Shown piece after piece: positions 53,901 through 62,212 of a stretch of 64,000 nt of DNA. This DNA comes from Luteolibacter yonseiensis (GTDB lineage Bacteria; Verrucomicrobiota; Verrucomicrobiia; Verrucomicrobiales; Akkermansiaceae): positions 496,001-560,000 of the forward strand of contig NZ_JAENIK010000004.1 of the NCBI RefSeq assembly GCF_016595465.1, in the 5' to 3' direction. The stretch's first letter is position 1. The number at the start of each line of letters is the position of its first letter. The notes beneath the pieces were generated by a model. The model saw only the letters and a program-made list of their open reading frames with translations, did not search any database and had not been told where the DNA came from. Made by a program: the position numbers and the translations under genes.

Positions 53901-55350
53901 GTCCGTGGAGCAGACGCTCGCGGGTGTCCGCCTTGCCATCACCGTCGGTGTCGCGCAGGTAGATCAGGTCCGGGGACTGGATCATGATGATGCCGTCCTT
54001 GTAAAACTGGAAGCCGGTGGGGCAGTTCAGGCCATCGGCGAAGGTGGTCATCTTCGCGACTTTTCCGGTCTTCGGGTCGAGGTCGAAAACAAGCAGCTTG
54101 TCGAACACCTTGGTGGTCGGAGAGGTTTCCGGATAGGCTGGCCATGCGGCGATCCAAAGGCGGCCCTTGGTGTCGAAGCTCATCTGCACCGGGTTCACCA
54201 GCTCGGGAAATTCCTTCTCGGAAGCGATGAACTCCACCTTGCAGTTCGCGGGAAGCTTGAGGTGCTTGATGACCTCCTGGGGATCGTCGTAGGGAACTTT
54301 TTCCGGCCTGTTGGTCGGGGTGGAGCTGACGGGCGGGAGATTATCATCAGCGACCTGCAGCGTCCCCCCCCTGGCCACGGCCCAGACGAGCTTGTCCCGG
54401 TTGGCGGTTTTCACATCACGCTGGGCGAGTTCCTGATTGAGGATCGTGTTGTTCGTGACACCCTCGTAGGCGATGAGGCCACGGTCGCCGAAGATGTTAT
54501 ACTGGTCCACCGTACGGTAGCGGTGGTGCCATTCCTTGTTCTTTTCCAGAACCGCCGCCTTGATTTTCGCTACCAGCGGGTCGGTTCCGGGCACCGGATC
54601 CTTGCCAAAGACCGCCTTGAACTGGATGGGAGCCAGCAGCGCGTCGCCTTCGTCCGTCAGGTGGATGCCATTGATGGAAAGCGGGTGGTCGGTTTTTTCA
54701 AACAGCTCTTGTGAAGGTTTGAAAAGATCCACGAACGGCACCCCGTTTTCCTTCGCCACCTCCGCCATGGCCTGGGTGTAGAGGCCGAGGTTCCGGTTGT
54801 TTTCCGCACCGTCGGAGAAATTCGGGTTTTTCAGGTCCTCGTGGGCGATCGGGGAAAAGAGGACGATGCGCGGGGCGCTCTCTCCATTGTATTTCGCCGC
54901 TTTCAATTTCCCCAGATAGGCCGCCAGGTTTTTGCGGAATCCGTCCAGCCCCTGCGGGCCCCGGAACGATTCGTTGAAGCCCCAGTAGGCGAAAATCACG
55001 TCCGCTCCGAAATCGGCGCCGGCCTGGTATTTCAAATCCGGCTTTCCCTCCACCGTCGTCTCGCCCGTCTTCATCGCGAGAAACCAATCCGTGGAAGGCA
55101 CGTCCTTGGAACGCGGGTGGACATTGATCTCATCCGCCGCGAATCCAAGGTTCCGCACTATGAGATCCGCATCCGGATAAGCGCGGTGGATGAGCGCCTC
55201 GAACGCCGCCTGGTGCTGTTGACGGTCCGCCAGGCCACTGCCGACGATGGCGATGTGGTCGCCCTTTTTGATGTCCAACAACTGTCCGAATGCCTGGACA
55301 GGGTAGGACACGGCAAGAGCGGCGATGCTGATTCGGAAGATGGGTTTCAT
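50953..55350 (-). CDS. PVC membrane-bound dehydrogenase fusion: SGNH, beta-propeller, HEAT, discoidin, cupredoxin
   Basis: A 1465-residue secreted protein (signal peptide to about residue 22). Domains in order: SGNH/GDSL-like (about 27-245; [22 protein letters not shown]), PVC dehydrogenase beta-propeller (about 360-720; [57 protein letters not shown]), HEAT/armadillo repeats, a discoidin-like (F5/8 type C) domain ([20 protein letters not shown]), and a C-terminal cupredoxin with [11 protein letters not shown] and [12 protein letters not shown] copper ligands. No CxxCH heme motif occurs, unlike many relatives. Substrate unknown; a copper-linked carbohydrate or alcohol oxidation is possible. 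Confidence 0.82.
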   Translation of the reverse strand: [1465 protein letters not shown]

Positions 55351-55417
55351 AGCGATGAGCTGATGATCTACTGCGAATAAAGCGGGAGTTATTCACCAAA
55401 CCTGTCCCCTAAAAAGG

Positions 55418-56233
55418 TTACAGTGGAGGCTTGACCGGGAAAAGCGTGGGAGCGGCGTCGAGAAATGACGGGAAAAGCGGCTGCCACCCCGTGGCACGCA
55501 GCCTGGCATTGCCGACCTGTTTGTGGGTCCAGCCGCGCTTGCGGTTGAGATCCCTCGGACCACTGGGTGGCAATGGCTTGGAAAAGATCCGCCCTAGTCC
55601 GGTATAACATTCGAGCTGGGTGAGAGGCGTGGAATCGCTGAGGTTGAAAATCCCTCTCCGGCTTTCCGCGCCCGCGAGATGGAAGATGGCACGCGCCGCG
55701 TCGTCACGATGGATTTGGTTGAGGAAACGGCCCCCGTCCTCCTCGATCATCGCCTCGCCACTGAGGAATTTCCGTAAAATGACGCTGCGGTCCGGTCCGT
55801 AGATGCCCGAAAGCCGGGTGACGATGCCACCGGCGGCGAGGATGACGGCCTCGGCCTCCAGCAATAATCTTCCGGTTCCGCGGTCCGGTGACGCCTCGCT
55901 TTCCTCGGTGACGACCGAGCCGTCCACCTGTGCGTAAACCGAAGTGCTGGAGGTGAAAAGCAGCGGCGTGCCGGGGAATGCGTCGGTCAAATTCCGGCAC
56001 CCCTCCACATAGACATGCCGGTAGGCCTCCTCACCGCCACGGCCCGAGGCGGCGCAATGGACGATGAAATCGGCAGGTGGCAGTCTTTTCACATCCTCCG
56101 GACTGCCGACATCACAGGCAAGCGAACCGCCTCCACCAGAGAGAGAAACGGCCGTGACCTCCCAGCCCCCCGCGCGGAATTCGCGGGTGATGGCCTGGCC
56201 CAGATAACCGTGGCCGATGAGGAGCAATTTCAT
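55418..56233 (-). CDS. NAD-dependent epimerase/dehydratase-family protein (YeeZ-like)
   Basis: A 271-residue SDR-like protein. It starts MKLLLIGHGYLGQAITREF, a Rossmann motif (GHGYLG), followed by FIVHCAASGRGGEEAYRHVYVEGCRN, LLFTSSTSVYAQVDG and RLSGIYGPDRSV, typical of the atypical NAD-binding YeeZ subgroup. The catalytic YxxxK is not obvious, so it may be a binding or regulatory protein rather than an active reductase. It lies next to the serine hydrolase gene in the same direction. Confidence 0.8.
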   Translation of the reverse strand: MKLLLIGHGYLGQAITREFRAGGWEVTAVSLSGGGGSLACDVGSPEDVKRLPPADFIVHCAASGRGGEEAYRHVYVEGCRNLTDAFPGTPLLFTSSTSVYAQVDGSVVTEESEASPDRGTGRLLLEAEAVILAAGGIVTRLSGIYGPDRSVILRKFLSGEAMIEEDGGRFLNQIHRDDAARAIFHLAGAESRRGIFNLSDSTPLTQLECYTGLGRIFSKPLPPSGPRDLNRKRGWTHKQVGNARLRATGWQPLFPSFLDAAPTLFPVKPPL

Positions 56234-56257
56234 GGGGTCTGTCGGAAACCTGCGGCT

Positions 56258-57400
56258 TTATTTGGCAGCGGCGTTCTGGAAATCCCGGCGGATGTCCGAG
56301 CCATCCGAACCGCCTTGATTGGTGAAATTCGCCCGTTGGATCAGCAACAGGTAGATTCGCTTCTTCACCGGATCGATCCATGCCTGGGTGCCGAAGAGTC
56401 CGCCGTGGCCGAAGGTGCCGGACGAGAGCGCGGCGGTGATGCCCTGGGGCTCGCGCACGACGCACCAGCCCAGACCCCAACCGTTTCCGGGAGTGAATCC
56501 GGTGGCGAGATCCCCGCTTTGCACCGTGGTCATTTGTTTCACGGTCTCGGATTTCACGTAACGTTTCCCGCCTGATTCTCCCCCGTTGAGGATCATTTGT
56601 GCGAATTTGGCGTAGTCTCCGGCGGTGGAGAAGAGGCCGCCATTCGCCATGGGATAGCGGTTTTTCACCCAAGGCGGGCTGCCGCCGAGGAAAAACAGCG
56701 GAGCCTTTTCGAGCTCCCCGGCTTCCGTCCGCTTGTAGGCGGACGCGAGGCGCGAACTGGTTTCCTCACCGGGATAGAAACTCGTGTCCTTCATGCCGAG
56801 CGGATCGAACAACCGCTCCTGGAGAAATTCCGGAAAGGATTTCCCCGAAACCACCTCCACCACCCGGGCGGCGGTGTTGATTCCAGTCTGGCAATACGAC
56901 CACTTGCTGTCCGGAGCGAACTGCAGGGGCTTGGCGGTGAAGAGGGGGACCAGATCCTTGAGCGTGGTGACGCCCTTCACCTCCTCGCCTGACAGATCGC
57001 TCAGGCCGCTGCTGTGGGTGAGGCACTGCTTGATGGTGATGCCGGATTTGTCGCCGCTGAACTCCGGCAGATATTTCGAGACCGGATCATCCACCGAGAG
57101 TTTTCCCTCGTCCTGCATCATCATCACGGCGGTGGCGGTGACAGGCTTGCTCATGGACGCGATCCAGAAAACCGAGTCCTCCGCCATCGGCTTTTTCGAA
57201 TCGATGTCGGAGAATCCGTCCGCCGAGAGATGGAGGATCTTTTCCCCGTCGGCCACGAGCGTGACCGCTCCGGCGATTTCCTTCGCTTCGATGAAGGAGC
57301 GGATGCTCTTCGCCACCTCCTCATTGACCGGCGGAGCGGCATGGAGCGGAGACACCAGCGCACAAGCGCACAGAACCGACAGACCCAGGTTTTTTGTCAT
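56258..57400 (-). CDS. Secreted serine hydrolase (class C beta-lactamase-like)
   Basis: A 380-residue protein with a signal peptide (KNLGLSVLCACALVSPLHAA). The SxxK motif is S82-M-S-K85, the second motif is YCQ in WSYCQTG, and HGG in FGHGGLFGTQAW acts as the third. This set defines penicillin-binding-protein-like serine hydrolases (beta-lactamase class C, esterase EstB, D-aminopeptidase). Antibiotic resistance cannot be assumed; many are esterases or peptidases. ATG 57400 is chosen for the leader peptide. It is in the same direction as the YeeZ-like gene. Confidence 0.87.
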   Translation of the reverse strand: MTKNLGLSVLCACALVSPLHAAPPVNEEVAKSIRSFIEAKEIAGAVTLVADGEKILHLSADGFSDIDSKKPMAEDSVFWIASMSKPVTATAVMMMQDEGKLSVDDPVSKYLPEFSGDKSGITIKQCLTHSSGLSDLSGEEVKGVTTLKDLVPLFTAKPLQFAPDSKWSYCQTGINTAARVVEVVSGKSFPEFLQERLFDPLGMKDTSFYPGEETSSRLASAYKRTEAGELEKAPLFFLGGSPPWVKNRYPMANGGLFSTAGDYAKFAQMILNGGESGGKRYVKSETVKQMTTVQSGDLATGFTPGNGWGLGWCVVREPQGITAALSSGTFGHGGLFGTQAWIDPVKKRIYLLLIQRANFTNQGGSDGSDIRRDFQNAAAK

Positions 57401-57566
57401 GTCGTGAGGCAACTGAAAATCATGACCGCCGACAATCCTGAAAACGGGGCCGAGCTTCCGGAATATGAAATGGGACGCCGAAAGACAGACTTTCCCCCCG
57501 GCGGCGTTATTCCGGTGATCCGATCCCGTTATTGTTTCCCGATCCTTTGAAAAAGCGCCCTGATCC

Positions 57567-57779
57567 ATGAGCAACTTCATCTCCACCCTCATCGCCGGGA
57601 CCCTTTTCGGCGCGGTCGGTCTCGGAGCGTTCGGCTATGGGAAAAAACTCCGTCTCTGGCAACCACAGGTGATCGGCGCGGGATTGATGCTCATCCCGTT
57701 CGTGATTTACAATTTTTGGATGCTTTGCGGCCTGTGCACGGGCCTGCTGGTGTTGCTTTGGTTCTACCACGATGAGTGA
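57567..57779 (+). CDS. Small two-helix membrane protein
   Basis: A 70-residue protein with two hydrophobic segments (FISTLIAGTLFGAVGLGAFG and VIGAGLMLIPFVIYNFWMLCGLCTGLLVLLWF). No recognised motif. It precedes the kinase gene by about 55 bp in the same direction. Its short length and clean hydrophobic profile make it likely to be real. Confidence 0.6.
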   Translation: MSNFISTLIAGTLFGAVGLGAFGYGKKLRLWQPQVIGAGLMLIPFVIYNFWMLCGLCTGLLVLLWFYHDE

Positions 57780-57834
57780 ACCCACCGGATTTCCCTTGGA
57801 GAATCACCCTTTTTCACTCTAGTTTCCCGCGCCC

Positions 57835-58803
57835 ATGCCAACCGAAGCGATCCTCTCCACCACGCGCCAGTTCCTTGGTGTGGACCCGGCCGTGCCCATC
57901 ACCCTGGAGCCGATCAAGCGCGGCGCCTCGGGCCGGACGATCGTGCGGGTGAAAACCGCCAGCCGCGAGCCGTTCATCGGAATCCACTGGACGGAGGAGC
58001 GTGAGGACAATTCCCAGTTCATCCCCGTCGCACAGTTCCTGAAACAGGCGAAACTGCGCGTTCCGGAGATCATCCATGAGCGGGCCAGGTACCGCGTCGC
58101 GCTGGTCGAGGACCTGGGCGACAAGGACTTGCTGTCGTTGAAGGATCGCCCGTTCGAGGAGCGGCTGCCGTATTACCGCTCGGCCTTCGAGCAGGTGGAC
58201 AAGCTGTTTTACGCGAAGCCGGCGAAGGATTTCCACCTCATGCCCCCTTTCGATGCCTCGCTCTACCGTTGGGAGCAGGAGTATTTCTTTGAATTCATGG
58301 TCGAGGAGTTCCTCGATCTCTACGGAGTGGCCGACGGCTTGAAAAAAAATCCCGTTTTCAACGAACTGGCCGAACGCCTCGGCACCGTCGCCCGCCACCT
58401 GGTGCACCGCGATTTCCAGTCGCAGAACCTGATGATCAAGGACGACAAGGTCTGGCTCATCGACTTCCAAGGCTTGCGCCGCGGCCGTCAGGAATACGAC
58501 CTCGCCTCGCTGATTTTCGACCCTTACCTCGACCACACCGCCGAGGAACGCGAACAGCTCCTCACACTCTGGGAAGACATCGCCGACGAGAGGCCGTTGG
58601 AAAAGCTCTTCCACGAATGCGCCGCCCAGCGGCTCATGCAAGCCCTTGGTGCTTATGGCAATATCGTGAAAAACCGTGGCGATGACTGGTATCGCCCCCA
58701 CATCGCCACCGCCGCCCGCCTGCTGGGTGAAGTCACGGCGGGAACCGCTTTGGAAGCACCGCTGGCACCTGTCCTCTCGGCGATCCGTAAAAAGAATCCG
58801 TGA
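57835..58803 (+). CDS. Aminoglycoside-phosphotransferase-fold kinase (AmgK-like)
   Basis: A 322-residue kinase with the APH/choline kinase fold: IVRVKTASREPFIGIHWTEER at the N-lobe, VALVEDLGDKDLLSL, and the catalytic loop HRDFQSQNLMI with the metal motif IDFQGLRRG. These match COG3178 proteins such as AmgK, which phosphorylates the anomeric position of N-acetylmuramic acid or N-acetylglucosamine in peptidoglycan recycling. It is not a proven antibiotic kinase. Its stop overlaps the GTG start of the CHASE2-like gene. Confidence 0.8.
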   Translation: MPTEAILSTTRQFLGVDPAVPITLEPIKRGASGRTIVRVKTASREPFIGIHWTEEREDNSQFIPVAQFLKQAKLRVPEIIHERARYRVALVEDLGDKDLLSLKDRPFEERLPYYRSAFEQVDKLFYAKPAKDFHLMPPFDASLYRWEQEYFFEFMVEEFLDLYGVADGLKKNPVFNELAERLGTVARHLVHRDFQSQNLMIKDDKVWLIDFQGLRRGRQEYDLASLIFDPYLDHTAEEREQLLTLWEDIADERPLEKLFHECAAQRLMQALGAYGNIVKNRGDDWYRPHIATAARLLGEVTAGTALEAPLAPVLSAIRKKNP

Positions 58804-60143
58804 CCGGTTCGCTCCAGCGCCGTCTTTGCGTTCTGCTCGCCTCCTCGGCAGCGGCATTCGGCGTCTGGAAATCCGTCCCCGGCACCCAAGCCGACCGCGT
58901 CGCCTTCACCTCGGTCGTCAGGGGATTTGCAAATCCTCCCTTGTTCGTCGATGGCGGCGGGACCCACGCGGCCCCTTGGAAATTACGAACCTTTTCCTCC
59001 GAATCCCGGCCGGATCCACGGGAGGCCCCGGTCATCGTGTCGCTCGGCGATGACTTGGAGAACTTCTTCCAATCCAACCCGCCCGCGCCCATCGACTTCG
59101 CGGTCATTTTCAGCAATTTCCAACGTCTCGGGGCGAAAAAAGCGGCGAACGCCGCCGTACTCGCATGGGAAAACCCGGACCCGATCGCCTTCATCGCCTT
59201 CGAGAAATCCATGGAGGGCTTTGATTCCCTCGTGCTCGCCGCCCCGCTGTCACGGGGTGCCGTCGCCGAACCGATCCCTCCCGCCTTCCGCCGCGCGTCC
59301 GTGCCGTTTGCCTCCATCGCCGGAGATGGCTCGGACATTCCCAAGGTCAACCGCATTCCCCTGCCCAATGTGGCGCTTGGCCGGAACAAGCCGACCGCGG
59401 GCTTCTCGGTGCTCGAATCCGAGGAATCCTCGACCAATCTGCCGCTTCTCGCCCGCTGGGAAGACCGGGTGGTCTTCGCATTTCCGCTGCTCACCATGCT
59501 CCAGCGGCTTGATCTGCCCGTGGAAGGCATGGAAATCCGCCCAGGAGAAGTCATCAGGCTGAGCCCGCAAGGCCCGGTCGTTCCCATCGACCGCTATGGC
59601 CGCCTTGCCACGCCGGGCCGCCAGCTTTCCGCCATCGCCGAGATTTCCGCCGAGGCCCTCATCAATGGAGGTGATGATCTTTTTCCGAAGAACGCGCCGG
59701 ACCCCGTCATCCTCCGGGACGACCGCACCGCCGCCGAGCCGGCCACACGGGCTTTTTCCCGCCAGCTTTCCACCACCATCGCCGCCATCGCCTCCGAGAA
59801 CGGCCTCGCGCCCAGCACCGCATTTCCCAGACTACCACAGAATTGGGAACTGGGAATCCTGGGTGTCGTGGTTCTCTTTCTCACCGCTCTCTGCGGCGCG
59901 GGAAATTTCACACGCACCGTCACCTTCATCGTGCTCGCCGCCTTCATTCTCATCGCCCAATGGATCGCGCTCGGCATGGCGTCCACGTGGCTGCCGGGAC
60001 CGGCCATGCTCGCCGCAGTGCTTGGAGCCACCCTGGTCTCTCTGGTGATCGGGGTGAAATCCACGCCGCCTGGCACCATGGAATCTCCACAGGTGCCTTC
60101 CGGAGAATCCCGCAACTCTGAAACATTGTCCGAAAAATCCTGA
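58800..60143 (+). CDS. Membrane protein with CHASE2-like sensor domain
   Basis: A 447-residue protein beginning at GTG 58800, overlapping the kinase stop by 4 bp. One N-terminal membrane segment is followed by a periplasmic part (about 40-345) with the CHASE2 landmark set FAFPLLTMLQRLDLP ... MEIRPGEVIRLS ... VPIDRYGRLATPG, and then three C-terminal transmembrane helices (about 350-425). CHASE2 usually precedes adenylate cyclase, kinase or diguanylate cyclase output domains; here none follows, and the protein ends with a short polar tail. It would sense an extracytoplasmic signal without an in-chain output, so a partner is expected. Confidence 0.65.
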   Translation: MTGSLQRRLCVLLASSAAAFGVWKSVPGTQADRVAFTSVVRGFANPPLFVDGGGTHAAPWKLRTFSSESRPDPREAPVIVSLGDDLENFFQSNPPAPIDFAVIFSNFQRLGAKKAANAAVLAWENPDPIAFIAFEKSMEGFDSLVLAAPLSRGAVAEPIPPAFRRASVPFASIAGDGSDIPKVNRIPLPNVALGRNKPTAGFSVLESEESSTNLPLLARWEDRVVFAFPLLTMLQRLDLPVEGMEIRPGEVIRLSPQGPVVPIDRYGRLATPGRQLSAIAEISAEALINGGDDLFPKNAPDPVILRDDRTAAEPATRAFSRQLSTTIAAIASENGLAPSTAFPRLPQNWELGILGVVVLFLTALCGAGNFTRTVTFIVLAAFILIAQWIALGMASTWLPGPAMLAAVLGATLVSLVIGVKSTPPGTMESPQVPSGESRNSETLSEKS

Positions 60144-60156
60144 CCCCGAACCTGCC

Positions 60157-61026
60157 ATGGATCCCACCGAAAAAGCCGATTCCCTCATCGAAGCACTTCC
60201 CTACCTGCAAGCGTTCAGGGGGAAAACATTCCTCATCAAAATGGGTGGCTCCGCGATGGAAGATCCCGATCTCGTCGCGAAGGTCATGCGCGACATCGTT
60301 TTCCTCGAGGTCGCCGGCATCAATCCCATCGTCGTCCACGGCGGAGGCAAAGCGATCTCAGCCGCGATGGAGGCGGCGGGGCTCGAAGCGAAATTCGTGG
60401 GGGGCTTCCGCGTCACCACGGATGAGGCCATCGACATCGTCTCCCGCGTTCTTTCCGAGGAAATCAACCCCGGCCTGGTCCGCATGATCCGAAACTTCGG
60501 CGGCAAAGCCGTCGGCATCCCCGGCAACGACGTTTTCCTCGGGGAGAAGATCAAGGGCACCGACAGCGAGGGCAGGCGCGTCGACATCGGCCGCGTCGGC
60601 GAGGTCGTGGGCTGTCAGATGGCCCACATGGACGCCGCGCACCACGCCGGCATCGTCCCCGTCATTTCACCCCTCGCCGCCGAGCTCGCCACCGGCCGCC
60701 CTCTGAACATCAACGCCGATCTCGCCGCCGCCGCGCTGGCGAAGGAGCTCCGCGTCGCGAAGCTCGTCTACCTTTCCGACGTCCCCGGCCTGCTCTCCGA
60801 TCCCAAGGACCCAAGCACGCTCATCAAATCCGTCACCCGCAAAGAAGCGGACGCCATGATCACCGATGGCACCATCTCCGGCGGCATGATTCCGAAAATC
60901 CGCAGCGCCGTGGACGCGCTGAACGCCGGAGTCCGCAAGGTCCACTTCGTCGATGGCCGCCTGCCCCACGCTCTCCTGCTGGAAATCTTCACCGACGGTG
61001 GCGTCGGTACTGAAGTCGTGAGATAG
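60157..61026 (+). CDS. argB: Acetylglutamate kinase
   Basis: ArgB phosphorylates N-acetylglutamate in arginine synthesis. The 289 residues have the amino-acid-kinase signature: LIKMGGSAMEDP, VVHGGGKAISAAM, the FRVTTDEAIDIV region, INADLAAAALAKEL and LVYLSDVPGLL, with GGMIPKIRSAVDALNAG at the C-terminus. Start at ATG 60157. It stands alone downstream of the CHASE2-like gene; other arginine genes are not in the window. Confidence 0.96.
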   Translation: MDPTEKADSLIEALPYLQAFRGKTFLIKMGGSAMEDPDLVAKVMRDIVFLEVAGINPIVVHGGGKAISAAMEAAGLEAKFVGGFRVTTDEAIDIVSRVLSEEINPGLVRMIRNFGGKAVGIPGNDVFLGEKIKGTDSEGRRVDIGRVGEVVGCQMAHMDAAHHAGIVPVISPLAAELATGRPLNINADLAAAALAKELRVAKLVYLSDVPGLLSDPKDPSTLIKSVTRKEADAMITDGTISGGMIPKIRSAVDALNAGVRKVHFVDGRLPHALLLEIFTDGGVGTEVVR

Positions 61027-61097
61027 ACCGTGGGTGCCGCGACGAACCACAGCTTCGGCATCGCCGGCGGTTGGACAGGCATGGCCAGGAACCCGAT

Positions 61098-61439
61098 TCA
61101 GTCCAAAAACCCGCTGCCGGCCAGAACCAGACAAAGAATCATTACCAGGATCACCTGGCAAAAAATATAGAAAGCAATCCAACCGACCAAGTTGAAAGAT
61201 TGCTTCCATTCCGCGCCTGCCAGTTTGAAGTCGCTCCATCCGGCACCGACGAGGAACAACCCGATCACAGAATAACCGAGAAGGTCTGCGATGGCCGGGT
61301 CCAACCCAAGGCGTCGCCCCACAACCGCCACGATCCCGCCAAAAAGGAAAAAACTTGTGGGAATCAGCCAAAGGATCACACGTAGCCAGGAATAAACCGG
61401 GTTTACCGGGAACTGTTCCGCTGATTGCTCTTCATTCAT
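61098..61439 (-). CDS. Small membrane protein with three helices
   Basis: A 113-residue protein with three hydrophobic segments (VILWLIPTSFFLFGGIVAVV, LLGYSVIGLFLVGAGW, FYIFCQVILVMILCLVLAG). The start at ATG 61439 is preferred since the frame upstream is not membrane-like. No domain recognised. Divergent from the next gene at 61535. Confidence 0.65.
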   Translation of the reverse strand: MNEEQSAEQFPVNPVYSWLRVILWLIPTSFFLFGGIVAVVGRRLGLDPAIADLLGYSVIGLFLVGAGWSDFKLAGAEWKQSFNLVGWIAFYIFCQVILVMILCLVLAGSGFLD

Positions 61440-61534
61440 CGATTTGGCCAAGGCTGCCGTCCGGTTTGGACTCAAACCCGGACTTCGGGATCTTGCCAAA
61501 ACCGAATGTGTCTGACAACCATCATAAACAGTCC

Positions 61535-62212
61535 ATGAAACCCTCCGCCACCGGCCTCGTCGCCATCGTCTGGCTCGCCGCCGTCAGCCACGCCGCCGCC
61601 GGGATGACCGTGGTCACACTCACCGACGTGGCCCGCGCGCGCATCGACGCGCTTTCGTTTTTTCTCTTCACGTATCTGGTGATCGCCTGGGTGGTGAAAC
61701 TCATTTGGAACCAGCTCGCCAAAACCTTCACCTCCCTGCCCCGGCTGAAATATCTCCAGGCTCTCGGCGTGGTGTTCATCACCGGACTGTTGTTCTACGT
61801 GGTGCTCACCATGATCTCCGGTGCCCGTGAACTGCTCACACCGGGAGCATGGGAAAAACAGGGAACAGGCTACCGTATGCGTGAGGGCGGCCCCGCCCTG
61901 CCCGACAAGGAAGCCCGCAGGGAAGCGCTGCGTGAAATTCAAAGCGTCATCTGGAGTTATGCCAAAAGCCACGAGGGCAACGCTCCGGCAAGCCCGTTCG
62001 TGAAGGACATCGATCCCGCCCTCTGGAGTTTCCAAGGTGGCGGACTCTACTGCCTGATGCCGGATGTGAAACCCGGCGTGGGACGGGACGTCCTGATCTA
62101 TGAACCCTCCTCCGCAGGTGCGCGGAGATTCGTGTTGCTCGCGGACGGCAGCATCGAGGACCGGCCGGAAGGAACCTTGAAAACCCAGCTCAACGAGCAA
62201 TTGAAACGGTGA
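61535..62212 (+). CDS. Membrane protein with pseudopilin-like C-terminal end
   Basis: A 225-residue protein with a probable signal peptide (SATGLVAIVWLAAVSHAAAG) and two membrane helices (ALSFFLFTYLVIAWVVKLIW and YLQALGVVFITGLLFYVVLTMI). The soluble C-terminal part contains EALREIQSVIWSYAKSHEGNAPAS and ends RRFVLLADGSIEDRPEGTL, similar to the VLxxDGxVE end found on many Verrucomicrobial type II pseudopilin-like proteins. Start at ATG 61535. It overlaps the next gene by 4 bp (GTGA), suggesting a coupled operon with 62209 and 63027. Confidence 0.6.
   Translation: MKPSATGLVAIVWLAAVSHAAAGMTVVTLTDVARARIDALSFFLFTYLVIAWVVKLIWNQLAKTFTSLPRLKYLQALGVVFITGLLFYVVLTMISGARELLTPGAWEKQGTGYRMREGGPALPDKEARREALREIQSVIWSYAKSHEGNAPASPFVKDIDPALWSFQGGGLYCLMPDVKPGVGRDVLIYEPSSAGARRFVLLADGSIEDRPEGTLKTQLNEQLKR

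Noticed and set aside
52399..54714. Long open frame opposite the giant dehydrogenase gene
   Set aside because: Shadow frame without any recognisable domain.
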